DNA of 64,000 bases from Agreia sp. Leaf283 (GCF_001422485.1 NZ_LMNF01000004.1:124001-188000); one strand, 5' to 3'; positions 35,901-42,611 are shown, counted from the stretch's first letter. Numbers and translations are program-made. The notes: generated from the sequence alone by a model not told the origin.

Positions 35901-37433
35901 CTCGACGAGCTCGCGGCCGTCTACGACTTCTCGCTGCTGCCGAACCCGCGCACCGATGAGCGGCTGCTACTCGGCGTGATCGACGAGCCGGAGAACCAGA
36001 TCCAGCCGACGGTGTTCTACGAGCCCGACCGCGACGGCAACATGGCCGTCTACGGAACCGGTGGATCGGGCAAGAGCGCCACCCTGCGCACGATCGCGGT
36101 CGCTGCGGCCATCACGCCCCGCGGCGGTCCGATCCACGTGTACGGCCTCGACTTCGGATCGAGCGGACTCAGCATGCTCGAGGAGCTGCCCCACGTGGGC
36201 GCGATCATCGACGGCGACGACGAGGAGCGCGTCATCCGCCTGCTCCGGATGCTGCGCGACACGGTCGACGACCGCTCGGCCCGGTATTCCGCGGTTCGCG
36301 CCGGCAGCATCGGCGAGTACAGGCGCATCGCTGGAGCGCCGCAGGAGCCGCGCATCATCGTCCTGGTCGACGGAATCGGCGCGTTCCGCGAGCAGTACGA
36401 GTTCGGCGGGCACTCCGCGTGGTTCACCACCTTCGCGCAGATCGCCAGCGACGGACGCCAGGTGGGCGTGCACATCGTCATCTCCGGCGACCGCCCCAAC
36501 TCCGTTCCCGCCTCGCTCGGATCGACGGTGCAGAGACGCCTGGTGCTGCGCATGGCCAGCGAGGACGACTACCAGCTGGTCGGCGTGCCGAAGGACACGC
36601 TCACGGCGATCTCGCCCCCCGGGCGAGGACTCATGGGCGGAAACGAGATCCAGATCGCGGTGCTCGGCGCCGACCCCAACGTGGCCATCCAGTCGCGTGA
36701 GGTGGCCAAGCTGGCCGAGGCCATGCGCCGCCAGGGCATCCCCGAGGCCCCGCCCATCCAGAAGCTGTCGGACTCGATTCCGCTCTCGACCCTCCCCGCC
36801 ACGGCCGGCGGACTGCCGGTGATCGCCGTGCGCGACGACAACCTGGCCCCGCTCGGCATCGCGCCGCGCGGAGCATTCATGGTCTCGGGCTCCGGTCAGA
36901 GCGGCCGTTCCACGGCGCTCGCGACCATGGCTGCCGCACTGCGTCGGGCGCAGCCCGGCATCCGGCTCGTGCACATCTCGCCGCGCAAGACGTCGCTCAC
37001 GCCCCTGCCGTTCTGGTCGATGTCCATCTCGGATCCCGCCCAGGTCACCGCCTTCGCCGACGACCTGCAGGGCCAGCTCGACGCCGGAACCCTGCGGCCC
37101 GACTCCCTCGCGATCTTCGTGGAGAACATCGGAGACCTCACGGGGACCATGGCGGAGAACGACATCGACCGCCTGATCAAACGGGCGCTGCGCGACGACG
37201 TGTTCGTGGTGGGCGAGAGCGAGACGGCCACCTGGTCGGCGGCGTGGACCCTGGCCGGCTCGTTCAAGGGCGCCAAGCGGGGCCTGCTGCTGGTGCCGGG
37301 CGAACTGGATGGCGACACCCTGCTGGGCACATCGCTCGGCCGCTTCCGACGCGCAGACCTGCCGCCGGGCCGCGGATTCCTCGTGCAGCAGGGCCGCATC
37401 ACCAAGGTGCAGGTGGCCTTGCCGGATGCCTGA
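32976..37433 (+). CDS. EssC/EccC-like FtsK/SpoIIIE secretion ATPase with FHA domain
   Basis: The 1485-residue protein has a ubiquitin-like (YukD/EsaB-type) N-terminal domain (about 1-88), an FHA domain (IGRERGVDVRL, SKRHARITVG, about 105-185) and two membrane helices (about 238-275). Three FtsK-type ATPase domains follow. Walker A motifs are GGTTGAGKSEF near 701, GTGGSGKSAT near 1026 and a degenerate GSGQSGRST near 1304; Walker B is LLIVVDEFAAL. This is the order of the type VII secretion motor EssC/EccC, which recognises WXG100 substrates. It is the last gene of the operon, 3 bp after its neighbour; a WXG100 gene follows. Confidence 0.92.
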   Translation: MHIKLTLSRGGGTSTNVAVTADATTSVSNVAEALYTADPDNDVQLAPPRLTLQVTETSGQTRVLDPQSNLLDSGVRSGSTIEIRQHSDDFNAPGSDRGAPAATLRVLSGPDAGAEFALPFGTSYIGRERGVDVRLTDSLISKRHARITVGETVEITDMNSANGLLMGGEQVPRTTLSSADVVVLGDTALCVVPLQRLGGAAPSTPVIEFNRSPRVVARYPGDKYPAPEPPGRPQPQRFPIVALIAPLIMGVVLYAFTRNILSVVFIALSPLLMIGTYIDHKLTTRRQMKDAIKQFTLSLKAFVDKLHERQRLQRAVRLGEAPSVADSLESAHRLGHLLWTHRPEHGAFLAVRLGLGTAHSRDSVTLPQANDTLPEYWGQLEEVAEKFSLIDNVPIVADLRESGALGVAGSLELRRGVTRGVLAQLTALHSPAELVVCALVSPASRESWEWLEWMPHTGSPHSPLAGDHLADNPGSGLALLSRLEELVAQRTAGAPSARGALESPDLRPKKDDESDVPLPITPAVIVVIEDDVPVDRGRLNRLAERGADANVHIVWSAPSIAHLPAACRSFVSVDSDVAGGTVGQVRLGEHTYPVVCETVELEAAHRYARHLAPVVDVGSPIDDESDLPRSVSYLSLVGPELAEQPDAVVERWRESNSIALRDGSPPVRRKKEGSLRALVGHSGTEPFYLDIRNQGPHALVGGTTGAGKSEFLQSWVLGMAAAHSPDRATFLFIDYKGGAAFADCVALPHTVGLVTDLSPHLVRRALTSLRAELRYREHLLNRKKAKDLVSLEKTGDPETPPSLLIVVDEFAALVQEVPEFVDGVVDVAQRGRSLGLHLILATQRPAGVIKDNLRANTNLRIALRMADAEDSSDILGTPMAAYFDQSIPGRGAAKTGPGRLASFQTGYAGGWTTNEPPRPRIDITEMNFGAGAEWEVPEVEVVEAADPGPNDIARLVASIRTAARRADIPDPRKPWLDELAAVYDFSLLPNPRTDERLLLGVIDEPENQIQPTVFYEPDRDGNMAVYGTGGSGKSATLRTIAVAAAITPRGGPIHVYGLDFGSSGLSMLEELPHVGAIIDGDDEERVIRLLRMLRDTVDDRSARYSAVRAGSIGEYRRIAGAPQEPRIIVLVDGIGAFREQYEFGGHSAWFTTFAQIASDGRQVGVHIVISGDRPNSVPASLGSTVQRRLVLRMASEDDYQLVGVPKDTLTAISPPGRGLMGGNEIQIAVLGADPNVAIQSREVAKLAEAMRRQGIPEAPPIQKLSDSIPLSTLPATAGGLPVIAVRDDNLAPLGIAPRGAFMVSGSGQSGRSTALATMAAALRRAQPGIRLVHISPRKTSLTPLPFWSMSISDPAQVTAFADDLQGQLDAGTLRPDSLAIFVENIGDLTGTMAENDIDRLIKRALRDDVFVVGESETATWSAAWTLAGSFKGAKRGLLLVPGELDGDTLLGTSLGRFRRADLPPGRGFLVQQGRITKVQVALPDA

Positions 37434-37440
37434 ACGGCGT

Positions 37441-37487
37441 ATGGGGAGTTCTCCCCATCGACTCCCCTACGGGGGTCACCCTAGTCT
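37441..37487 (+). promoter_or_regulatory. Palindrome and promoter before the WXG100 gene
   Basis: ATGGGGAGTTCTCCCCAT (37441-37458) is identical to 15831-15848. Next comes CCCC-TAC-GGGG (37464-37474) and a possible -10, TAGTCT, at 37482-37487, about 75 bp before the ATG. Being only 8 bp after the FtsK-like gene, the hairpin might also end the long transcript. The exact repeat at both ends of the cluster favours a shared regulatory site. Confidence 0.6.
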
Positions 37488-37561
37488 GATCACGTGAGAT
37501 CGACTCACGGGATGTAGCGAAACCGGAACCGCCGGGTCGCCAGGAAAATAAGGAGAAAACA

Positions 37562-37828
37562 ATGGCCGTATGGGGTCTTGACGTTGACCAGGTTCGCAGC
37601 CTCGGAAAGCAGCTCAACCAGCAGTCGCAGCAGGTCCAGACGATCCTGACGACGCTCACCAGCGCACTGCAGAGCGTGCAGTGGACCGGTCCCGACGCGG
37701 AGAACTTCCGCAGCGAGTGGAGCGGAACGCACACCGCCGCCCTCAAGCAGGTCATCGCCGCACTCGAGGACGCGTCGCAGAAGGCAGCAAAGAACGCTGC
37801 CGACCAGGAGAGCACCTCGAACGCGTAG
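37562..37828 (+). CDS. WXG100-family (ESAT-6-like) secreted protein
   Basis: The 88-residue protein is a predicted helical hairpin with the WTG turn (VQWTGPDAENFRSEW) near residue 41, typical of WXG100 proteins exported by type VII systems. It has no signal peptide. AAGGAG 8 bp upstream of ATG 37562 suggests strong translation, and it has its own promoter and terminator. Position straight after the EssC-like ATPase makes it the likely main substrate or structural component. The tail (ADQESTSNA) lacks an obvious YxxxD/E signal. Confidence 0.93.
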   Translation: MAVWGLDVDQVRSLGKQLNQQSQQVQTILTTLTSALQSVQWTGPDAENFRSEWSGTHTAALKQVIAALEDASQKAAKNAADQESTSNA

Positions 37829-37870
37829 CACTTCTCTTCTTGAGGATCCGGCCTTCGGATACTCCGGAAC

Positions 37871-37902
37871 CGGGCGGGCGTCGATCACTCGACGCCCGCC
37901 CG
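37871..37902 (+). terminator. Strong stem-loop terminator after the WXG100 gene
   Basis: CGGGCGGGCGTCGA (37871-37884) pairs perfectly with 37889-37902 around a TCAC loop, followed by TGGTGTTTCT. The 14-bp GC-rich stem lies 43 bp after the stop codon and isolates the WXG100 transcript from the next gene. Confidence 0.85.
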
Positions 37903-37938
37903 TGGTGTTTCTCCCCTTAAGAAAGGTCTGCAGGCTCG

Positions 37939-38412
37939 ATGTCGCGCACGCTCACATTCCCCAGTTCGGATGCCCCGGCACTGCCCATCGTGTCTCTCGA
38001 TGTGCCCGACGACTGGCATGTGCTCTCGACGACCGCCGCCGTACTGGCCGCGGCGAAGGAGGTCGAGCAGGGCGAGTTCCGACCGAACGTCGTCGTGTCG
38101 ATCTCGCGCTTCGGATCGGGCTACACGCTCGGCACGGCTATCGAAGCGGTCGTCGAGAAGGTGTCGTCGATCGCGGGTGTCGTCGAACTGGGTCGGGATC
38201 GGCCCGAGGTGCTGGGCCGGGCGGGTTTCCGTATCGAGTTCAGCTATCCGGATGCGCGCGTGGGCACCCTCGTTCAGGCGGTGCGACTCGCCCTCGTGTC
38301 GAACGGCCCCACGCTCGACCTGGTCGAGGTCACCGGCACCGCCACGGCCGCGCAGGCGATGCAGGTCTGGCCGGAGATCCGCGCCATTCAGGCCAGTGCG
38401 ACGCTGGCCTGA
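37939..38412 (+). CDS. LpqN/DUF1795-like protein without a signal peptide
   Basis: This 157-residue protein resembles the LpqN/DUF1795 (Mog1p/PsbP-like) fold: VPDDWHVLS near the start, FRPNVVVSISRFG, then GRAGFRIEFSYP and VRLALVSNGPTLDLVEVTG. Mycobacterial LpqN proteins are lipoproteins, but this one has no signal peptide or lipobox and should be cytoplasmic. AAGAAAGG precedes ATG 37939. DUF1795 proteins of this fold serve as effector adaptors in type VI secretion, so an adaptor for the neighbouring type VII substrate is an attractive inference. Confidence 0.65.
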   Translation: MSRTLTFPSSDAPALPIVSLDVPDDWHVLSTTAAVLAAAKEVEQGEFRPNVVVSISRFGSGYTLGTAIEAVVEKVSSIAGVVELGRDRPEVLGRAGFRIEFSYPDARVGTLVQAVRLALVSNGPTLDLVEVTGTATAAQAMQVWPEIRAIQASATLA

Positions 38413-38440
38413 ACTGACCTCTGTCGTCGCGCGATTCCCG

Positions 38441-38524
38441 CGTCACTTCCGCGTCATCGCCGTGTCACAGCCGTGTCACGCGCGCGTACTTGTCGGGTCA
38501 CGAGGCCGTCACGACCCGGTCATG
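38441..38524 (+). promoter_or_regulatory. Eight direct repeats with exact 11-bp phasing (SARP/PhoP-type site)
   Basis: GTCAC/T recurs at 38442, 38453, 38464, 38475, 38497, 38508 and 38519, with a degenerate GTACT at 38486: eight units, each exactly 11 bp apart. OmpR-type winged-helix activators (SARPs, and PhoP through PHO boxes with GTTCA-like units) bind tandem direct repeats at this period. The array ends about 40 bp before ATG 38566 of a surface protein whose next gene encodes a SARP. I infer activator binding; which regulator is not decided by the sequence. Confidence 0.75.
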
Positions 38525-38565
38525 ATCCCTGAGTGAGACTCGAGCTACAACTAGGGAGTCACATC

Positions 38566-39681
38566 ATGGGGAAGCCTCACACGCTCGCGACATCGCGACA
38601 ATTCTTCGGCCTCGGAGCCGCGCACCGCCGTCTGTTCATCGCCGCAGCCCTGCTGGCCGTCGCCGCGGTCGCATGCCTTCCGCTTCTCGGCGCGAGCAGC
38701 GCATCGGCCGCTCCGCTCCCCGTCTCGCAGTGCAACGGCAGCGACAACAGCACCAACGAGGCCGTCGAGTGCCGCGTGGTCGTCACCAACACGGTGAATG
38801 TCGCGACCGGTGTGAAGAGCAGCTCGACGGTCGTCACCGAATGCCACGGCTTCGCCAACGCGGAACCGGTGTGCGAGCTGCCTCAGACGCTCAACACGAA
38901 CGACGTCGTTCTCTCAGTGGACCAGTGCAACGGTTCGGGCAACGGAACGGGAAGCACCGTGATCTGCTCGGTCGAGGTCATCAACAACATCGTCGGTACC
39001 GCGACGCCGCAGACCGTGACCATCAACCAGTGCCAGGGATCGGGAGCCGGCGGCGCGGACGCCACCAGCCTCAACTGCGACTCCTATGACAGCACCGATC
39101 CGTCGACGGCGACAGTCGTGCAGTGCAACGGCTCGGGCAACAACGGCGGCGGAATCCTCCGGGTGACCTGCACCGTCGAGGGCGGCTCCACCGCATCCGT
39201 CATCCCCACCACCGTCGACCAGTGCAACGGCTCGGGCAACGGCGGCGGCGCCTACGTGACCTGCTCCGTCGAGTTCACCACGAACATCGTCGCGGGGCCG
39301 GATGACGGCGAAGGCGACGGCGACGGCGACGGCGAAGGCGACGGCGGCGGCGGCGGCGGCGAGACCGGCGGCGAGACCGGCGGCGAGACGGGTGGTGGCA
39401 CGGGCGGCGAGACGGGCGGTGAGACCGGTGGTGGCACCGGCGGCGGAACCGACGGAGGAACGACACCCCCGGGCTCAGGCACTCCTGGCACTCCCGGCGG
39501 CCCCGGCACACCCGGCACACCTGGAAACCCCGGAGGATCGGGCGGTTCGGGATCGACGGCCGGAACGCTGGCCAACACCGGCATGCCGGTCGAGAACATC
39601 CTGCTCGGCGGCGCCTCGGTTCTGCTGCTCGGACTTGTCGTTGCTTCCCTCGCGCGTCGTCGGCACACAGTGAAGAACTGA
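38566..39681 (+). CDS. LAxTG-anchored surface protein with QCNGSGNG repeats
   Basis: The 371-residue protein has a signal peptide with a hydrophobic core (LFIAAALLAVAAVACLPLL) and the cleavage-like site ASAAP. About six Cys-rich units with QCNGSGNG or close variants (QCNGSDNS, QCQGSGAG) follow. Next are an acidic GDGDGEG stretch, a Gly/Thr-rich GGETGGETGG linker and a C-terminal sortase signal: LANTG, a hydrophobic helix and RRRHTVKN. LAxTG is typical of class E sortase substrates. AGGGAG lies before ATG 38566. It is preceded by the 11-bp repeat array, and a terminator separates it from the SARP gene. Confidence 0.85.
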   Translation: MGKPHTLATSRQFFGLGAAHRRLFIAAALLAVAAVACLPLLGASSASAAPLPVSQCNGSDNSTNEAVECRVVVTNTVNVATGVKSSSTVVTECHGFANAEPVCELPQTLNTNDVVLSVDQCNGSGNGTGSTVICSVEVINNIVGTATPQTVTINQCQGSGAGGADATSLNCDSYDSTDPSTATVVQCNGSGNNGGGILRVTCTVEGGSTASVIPTTVDQCNGSGNGGGAYVTCSVEFTTNIVAGPDDGEGDGDGDGEGDGGGGGGETGGETGGETGGGTGGETGGETGGGTGGGTDGGTTPPGSGTPGTPGGPGTPGTPGNPGGSGGSGSTAGTLANTGMPVENILLGGASVLLLGLVVASLARRRHTVKN

Positions 39682-39687
39682 ACACGT

Positions 39688-39715
39688 CGGGTGCGCCCCT
39701 AGCTGGGCGCACCCG
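39688..39715 (+). terminator. Stem-loop after the QCNGSGNG surface-protein gene
   Basis: CGGGTGCGCCC (39688-39698) pairs with GGGCGCACCCG (39705-39715) around the loop CTAGCT, 7 bp after the stop codon. No T-run follows. Confidence 0.75.
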
Positions 39716-39724
39716 CATATGGGA

Positions 39725-39757
39725 ACATGTGATTCTAGGAGCGAATCCATCACATGT
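39725..39757 (+). promoter_or_regulatory. Long-spaced inverted repeat upstream of the SARP gene
   Basis: ACATGTGAT (39725-39733) and ATCACATGT (39749-39757) are perfect 9-bp inverted arms separated by 15 bp (24 bp from arm start to arm start). The site lies about 65 bp before the SARP start codon and just after a terminator, so it is a candidate operator for that gene. Confidence 0.5.
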
Positions 39758-39821
39758 TGCCTCTGCTCAACCCGAGTTCTCCGGTCGTTCCGACGCGGAG
39801 GATTTCGGCGTGGGCGGCGAC

Positions 39822-40523
39822 ATGATCGAGATCAGCGTGCTCGGACCGCTCACGGTCCGCAACGATGGAGAGGAGATCCTCGGTCTCTCGGTCGGCACCA
39901 AACGGCTTATCGCTTTTCTCGCGCTCAGACCGCGGGGCGCCCGTCTGGCCATCTCGGGGGAGATGTGGCCGGATGTCACGGAGCGGCGGGCCAGCGACAG
40001 CCTTCGGTCGGCGCTCACACGACTCGAAGACGCCATCAAGCCGGCCATCACCATGACTCCCGCCGGATTGAGCCTGGCTCCCGGCGTCGCGGTCGATCTC
40101 AACGTCGCCCGCGAATCGGCGAGGCGCCTGCTGCAGCCGGGCGCGGCATCCACGTCCGATGACCTGAGCACCTGGGCGATCGAGGCCTTCGCGTCTCGCA
40201 TCCTCCCCGACTGGTACGACGAGTGGGTGCTCTCCGAGGTCGAGGACTGGCGGCAGCTGCGCCTGCACGCACTCGAGGCTCAGGCCGAGATGCTGATCAC
40301 GGAGGGAAGCCTCCGGGCCGCCGCCTGGGCCGCACGGGCAGCGATGCGGGTCGAGCCCCTCAGGCAGAGCGCCATCGTCAGCCTCATCAAGGTGCACCTG
40401 GCCGAGGGGAATCAGTCGGAGGCGCTGCGCGACTACGACATCTATAAGGCGCTGCTCGAGCGCGAACTCGGGCTCGAGCCCACGGCGATCCTCAGCGACC
40501 TCGTCGCACCCTTCCGCCGGTAA
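39822..40523 (+). CDS. SARP-type regulator (winged helix plus BTAD domain)
   Basis: From ATG 39822 the protein has 233 residues; GTG 39810, 8 bp after GGAGG, is an equally good start. The N-terminal OmpR-like DNA-binding domain (IEISVLGPLTVRNDGEEI; LIAFLALRPRGARLAISGEMWPD; LRSALTRLEDAI) is followed by a bacterial transcriptional activation domain (WRQLRLHALEAQAEM to LRDYDIYKALLERELGLEP). There is no ATPase domain, so it is a small SARP. It lies between two sortase-anchored surface-protein genes, which are plausible targets. Confidence 0.88.
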   Translation: MIEISVLGPLTVRNDGEEILGLSVGTKRLIAFLALRPRGARLAISGEMWPDVTERRASDSLRSALTRLEDAIKPAITMTPAGLSLAPGVAVDLNVARESARRLLQPGAASTSDDLSTWAIEAFASRILPDWYDEWVLSEVEDWRQLRLHALEAQAEMLITEGSLRAAAWAARAAMRVEPLRQSAIVSLIKVHLAEGNQSEALRDYDIYKALLERELGLEPTAILSDLVAPFRR

Positions 40524-40540
40524 TCACGGAAGGGTGCGAC
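40503..40540. terminator. Bidirectional terminator between SARP and ice-binding genes
   Basis: GTCGCACCCTTCCG (40503-40516) pairs perfectly with CGGAAGGGTGCGAC (40527-40540). The SARP stop codon (40521-40523) lies in the 10-base loop. It can serve both converging genes. Confidence 0.8.
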
Positions 40541-40548
40541 GCAGCGGG

Positions 40549-41790
40549 CTAGGAGCGACGTCGAGCGGGTCGGATGCGCAGGGCGAAGCCGACCGCCAGC
40601 AGCGCCAGGGCTCCGGCGATCAGGCCGCCGGTCTCGAAGCCGGTCGCTGCGAGCGATCCGCCCTGTCCTGAGCCGCTCTGACCCGAGCCACCCTGACCCG
40701 ATCCGGTCTGTCCTGGTCCGCTCGGCGTCTCGACGACAGGCGGTGTCGGCACGACGGGGGCCGCCTCGGTGACGATCGTGTACGTCGCAGTCACGTCGCC
40801 CGTATCGCCGTTGCTCGCCGTGACGGTGAACGTCGAGGTGCCGGGAGTGGTCGGCGTGCCCGTGATGGTGCCGTTCTCAGAGATGACCAGGCCCGCAGGC
40901 AGCTCGCCCTCGGTGACCGTGACGGTCGCGGTCGGCGTGCCCTCGGTGGCGACCGTGTCTTCGTAGGGAGTTCCCACAGTCGCGTCGTCGAGCGAGTCCG
41001 TGGTGATCTCCGGTGTCGTCGTCTCGGTCGTTTCGCCCGAACCCGTCGTGCAGTCCGACGGGCGCACGATGGTGTCGTTGATCAGGGTGACCGCCGAGGT
41101 GCTGGCGAGAAGTCTGCCCTGAATGACTGCGGCGTTGCCCACGCTGATCGACTCCTGCGCCATGATCGTGCCGACGAAGGTCGAGCTGCTTCCCAGAGTG
41201 GCCGACGAACCGACCTGCCAGAAGACGTTGCAGATGCTGGCCCCGTTGATGAGTTCGATACGGCTTCCCGACCCGGTGACCAGGGTGCTCGCCGCCTGGA
41301 AGACCCAGACGGATGCCGCGCCACCATCCAGCGTGAGGGTGTCGCCCGACGAGAGGTCGAGGGCTCCGCCCGAATAGACACCCGGTTTCAGCGTCTTACC
41401 GGCGAGTTGAGAGAGTCCCTTCGCCTGAGGCGTGAGACTCTTCGCGACACCGAAGGCCTGGTCGAGGTCGATCTTGGCCTGGTCGACGTCGGGATCGGTG
41501 CGAGCCGAACCCGTGCCGAGAACGAAGGAACCTGCCGGCTCTCCTTCGAATCCGTCGATGGCGGTGCCCGGCGAGAGTCCCACGTCGCCCGTGACGACGG
41601 TCGGCCCGGTGTTCGTCACGGTGGAGCCCGCGAGAACCGCGTAGCCGGCCGCGGTCTTCAGGTTGATCGGGCCGTCGAGCACGATTGCGGCCTGCGCGGT
41701 GCTGGAGAACCCGAGCACCAGTGCGGAGCCGAGTGCCAGGCCTGTGAGGCCTGCGACGGAGATACGACGGTAGAGATATGAGCTCGGCAT
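40549..41790 (-). CDS. Ice-binding (DUF3494) sortase-anchored surface protein
   Basis: From ATG 41790 (residue 50 of a longer frame) the protein has 413 residues: signal peptide (GLALGSALVLGFSSTAQA), DUF3494 ice-binding fold (about 35-240; LDGPINLKTAAGYAVLAGST, GPTVVTGDVGLSPG, ASVWVFQAAST), one Ig-like domain (about 255-330; ITGTPTTPGTSTFTVTASNG), a GSGQGGSGQ linker and the anchor LAATG + helix + RPARRRS. Such proteins bind ice crystals, and anchored forms can tether cells to ice. It converges with the SARP gene. Four further Met/Val starts upstream lack signal-peptide logic. Confidence 0.9.
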   Translation of the reverse strand: MPSSYLYRRISVAGLTGLALGSALVLGFSSTAQAAIVLDGPINLKTAAGYAVLAGSTVTNTGPTVVTGDVGLSPGTAIDGFEGEPAGSFVLGTGSARTDPDVDQAKIDLDQAFGVAKSLTPQAKGLSQLAGKTLKPGVYSGGALDLSSGDTLTLDGGAASVWVFQAASTLVTGSGSRIELINGASICNVFWQVGSSATLGSSSTFVGTIMAQESISVGNAAVIQGRLLASTSAVTLINDTIVRPSDCTTGSGETTETTTPEITTDSLDDATVGTPYEDTVATEGTPTATVTVTEGELPAGLVISENGTITGTPTTPGTSTFTVTASNGDTGDVTATYTIVTEAAPVVPTPPVVETPSGPGQTGSGQGGSGQSGSGQGGSLAATGFETGGLIAGALALLAVGFALRIRPARRRS

Positions 41791-41978
41791 GCGTGACCCC
41801 CAAGGTCGACGGCGAGTGAAGCATCGTTGCCTCGATGTGACGAATTGTCGCATCATCCTCAGTGACGAGTAGATCACAAGCGACAACCTCGGAACATAGT
41901 GATGACAAAAGGTTCGACAGGGTGTAAGAGCGTGCAATAGCTCGCCGGAGAACCCCCAGCATTCACCACGGTAAACTG

Positions 41979-42611
41979 ATGGCGTTCTCGAACTCGAAAG
42001 CAGGCCGCGCGGTGACCACCCAGCCCACTCGCCCGCAGGCGCAATCGCCCTACTGGGGCGTGCCTGTCGCCCGGGCGATCCCGGCGATCGTCGTGGCCCT
42101 CGTCGTCGCCTTCACGCCGAACCATTCGAGTGTCGTCGGCCTGCTGGTGTTCGGGGCGTTCGCCCTCGCATCCGGCCTGCTCACGGGCATCCTGACCCCT
42201 CGGGCCCTGCCCGCCGGAACGGGCCGTGCGCTGCTTCTCGCGCAGGCGGCCACCAGCATCGTCGCGGGTGTGCTCGCCCTGTCGCTGCAGGGCTTCGGGC
42301 TGGCCTTCCTGCTGTATCTCGTGAGCGTCTGGGCGGCCATCACGGCCATTCTGGAGCTCGTCACGGGACTGCGCTCGCGCGGCGAGGCGCCCGCTAAAGA
42401 CTGGATCGCCATGGGAGGCCTCACCGCGATCCTCGCGCTCGCCTTCCTTCTCCTCCCCCTCACCGACCTGGTTGCCGTGGGACTCTTCGGCGCGTACGGT
42501 GCCGTGCTCGGCATCTATCTCGTGATCGCGGGGCTGTCGCTCCGCTGGGGCACCCAGCCGAGCGCCCCCACAGCAAAGGACTCCGTGACTCTCGAGGTGC
42601 AGAACCCGTGA
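41979..42611 (+). CDS. Multi-pass membrane protein (HdeD/DUF308-like)
   Basis: The 210-residue product has six hydrophobic helices in three pairs (for example AIPAIVVALVVAF, LGLYL-like AVLGIYLVIAGLSL), the pattern of DUF308/HdeD membrane proteins. Function is unknown. The start may be ATG 41979 or GTG 42012; TAAACT at 41971-41976 looks like a -10 element, which would favour the later start. It overlaps the next small membrane gene by 4 bp (GTGA), so the two are coupled. It is divergent from the ice-binding gene, with a 188-bp gap. Confidence 0.75.
   Translation: MAFSNSKAGRAVTTQPTRPQAQSPYWGVPVARAIPAIVVALVVAFTPNHSSVVGLLVFGAFALASGLLTGILTPRALPAGTGRALLLAQAATSIVAGVLALSLQGFGLAFLLYLVSVWAAITAILELVTGLRSRGEAPAKDWIAMGGLTAILALAFLLLPLTDLVAVGLFGAYGAVLGIYLVIAGLSLRWGTQPSAPTAKDSVTLEVQNP

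Noticed and set aside
41791-41937. N-terminal extension of the ice-binding protein
   Set aside because: The added residues (MHALTPCRTFCHH) precede a complete signal peptide and lack a ribosome-binding site.
41791-41978. Search for the 11-bp GTCAC phase upstream of the ice-binding gene
   Set aside because: GTGAC occurs at 41793, 41837 and 41862, but spacings (44 and 25) do not keep an 11-bp series, so no array is claimed.
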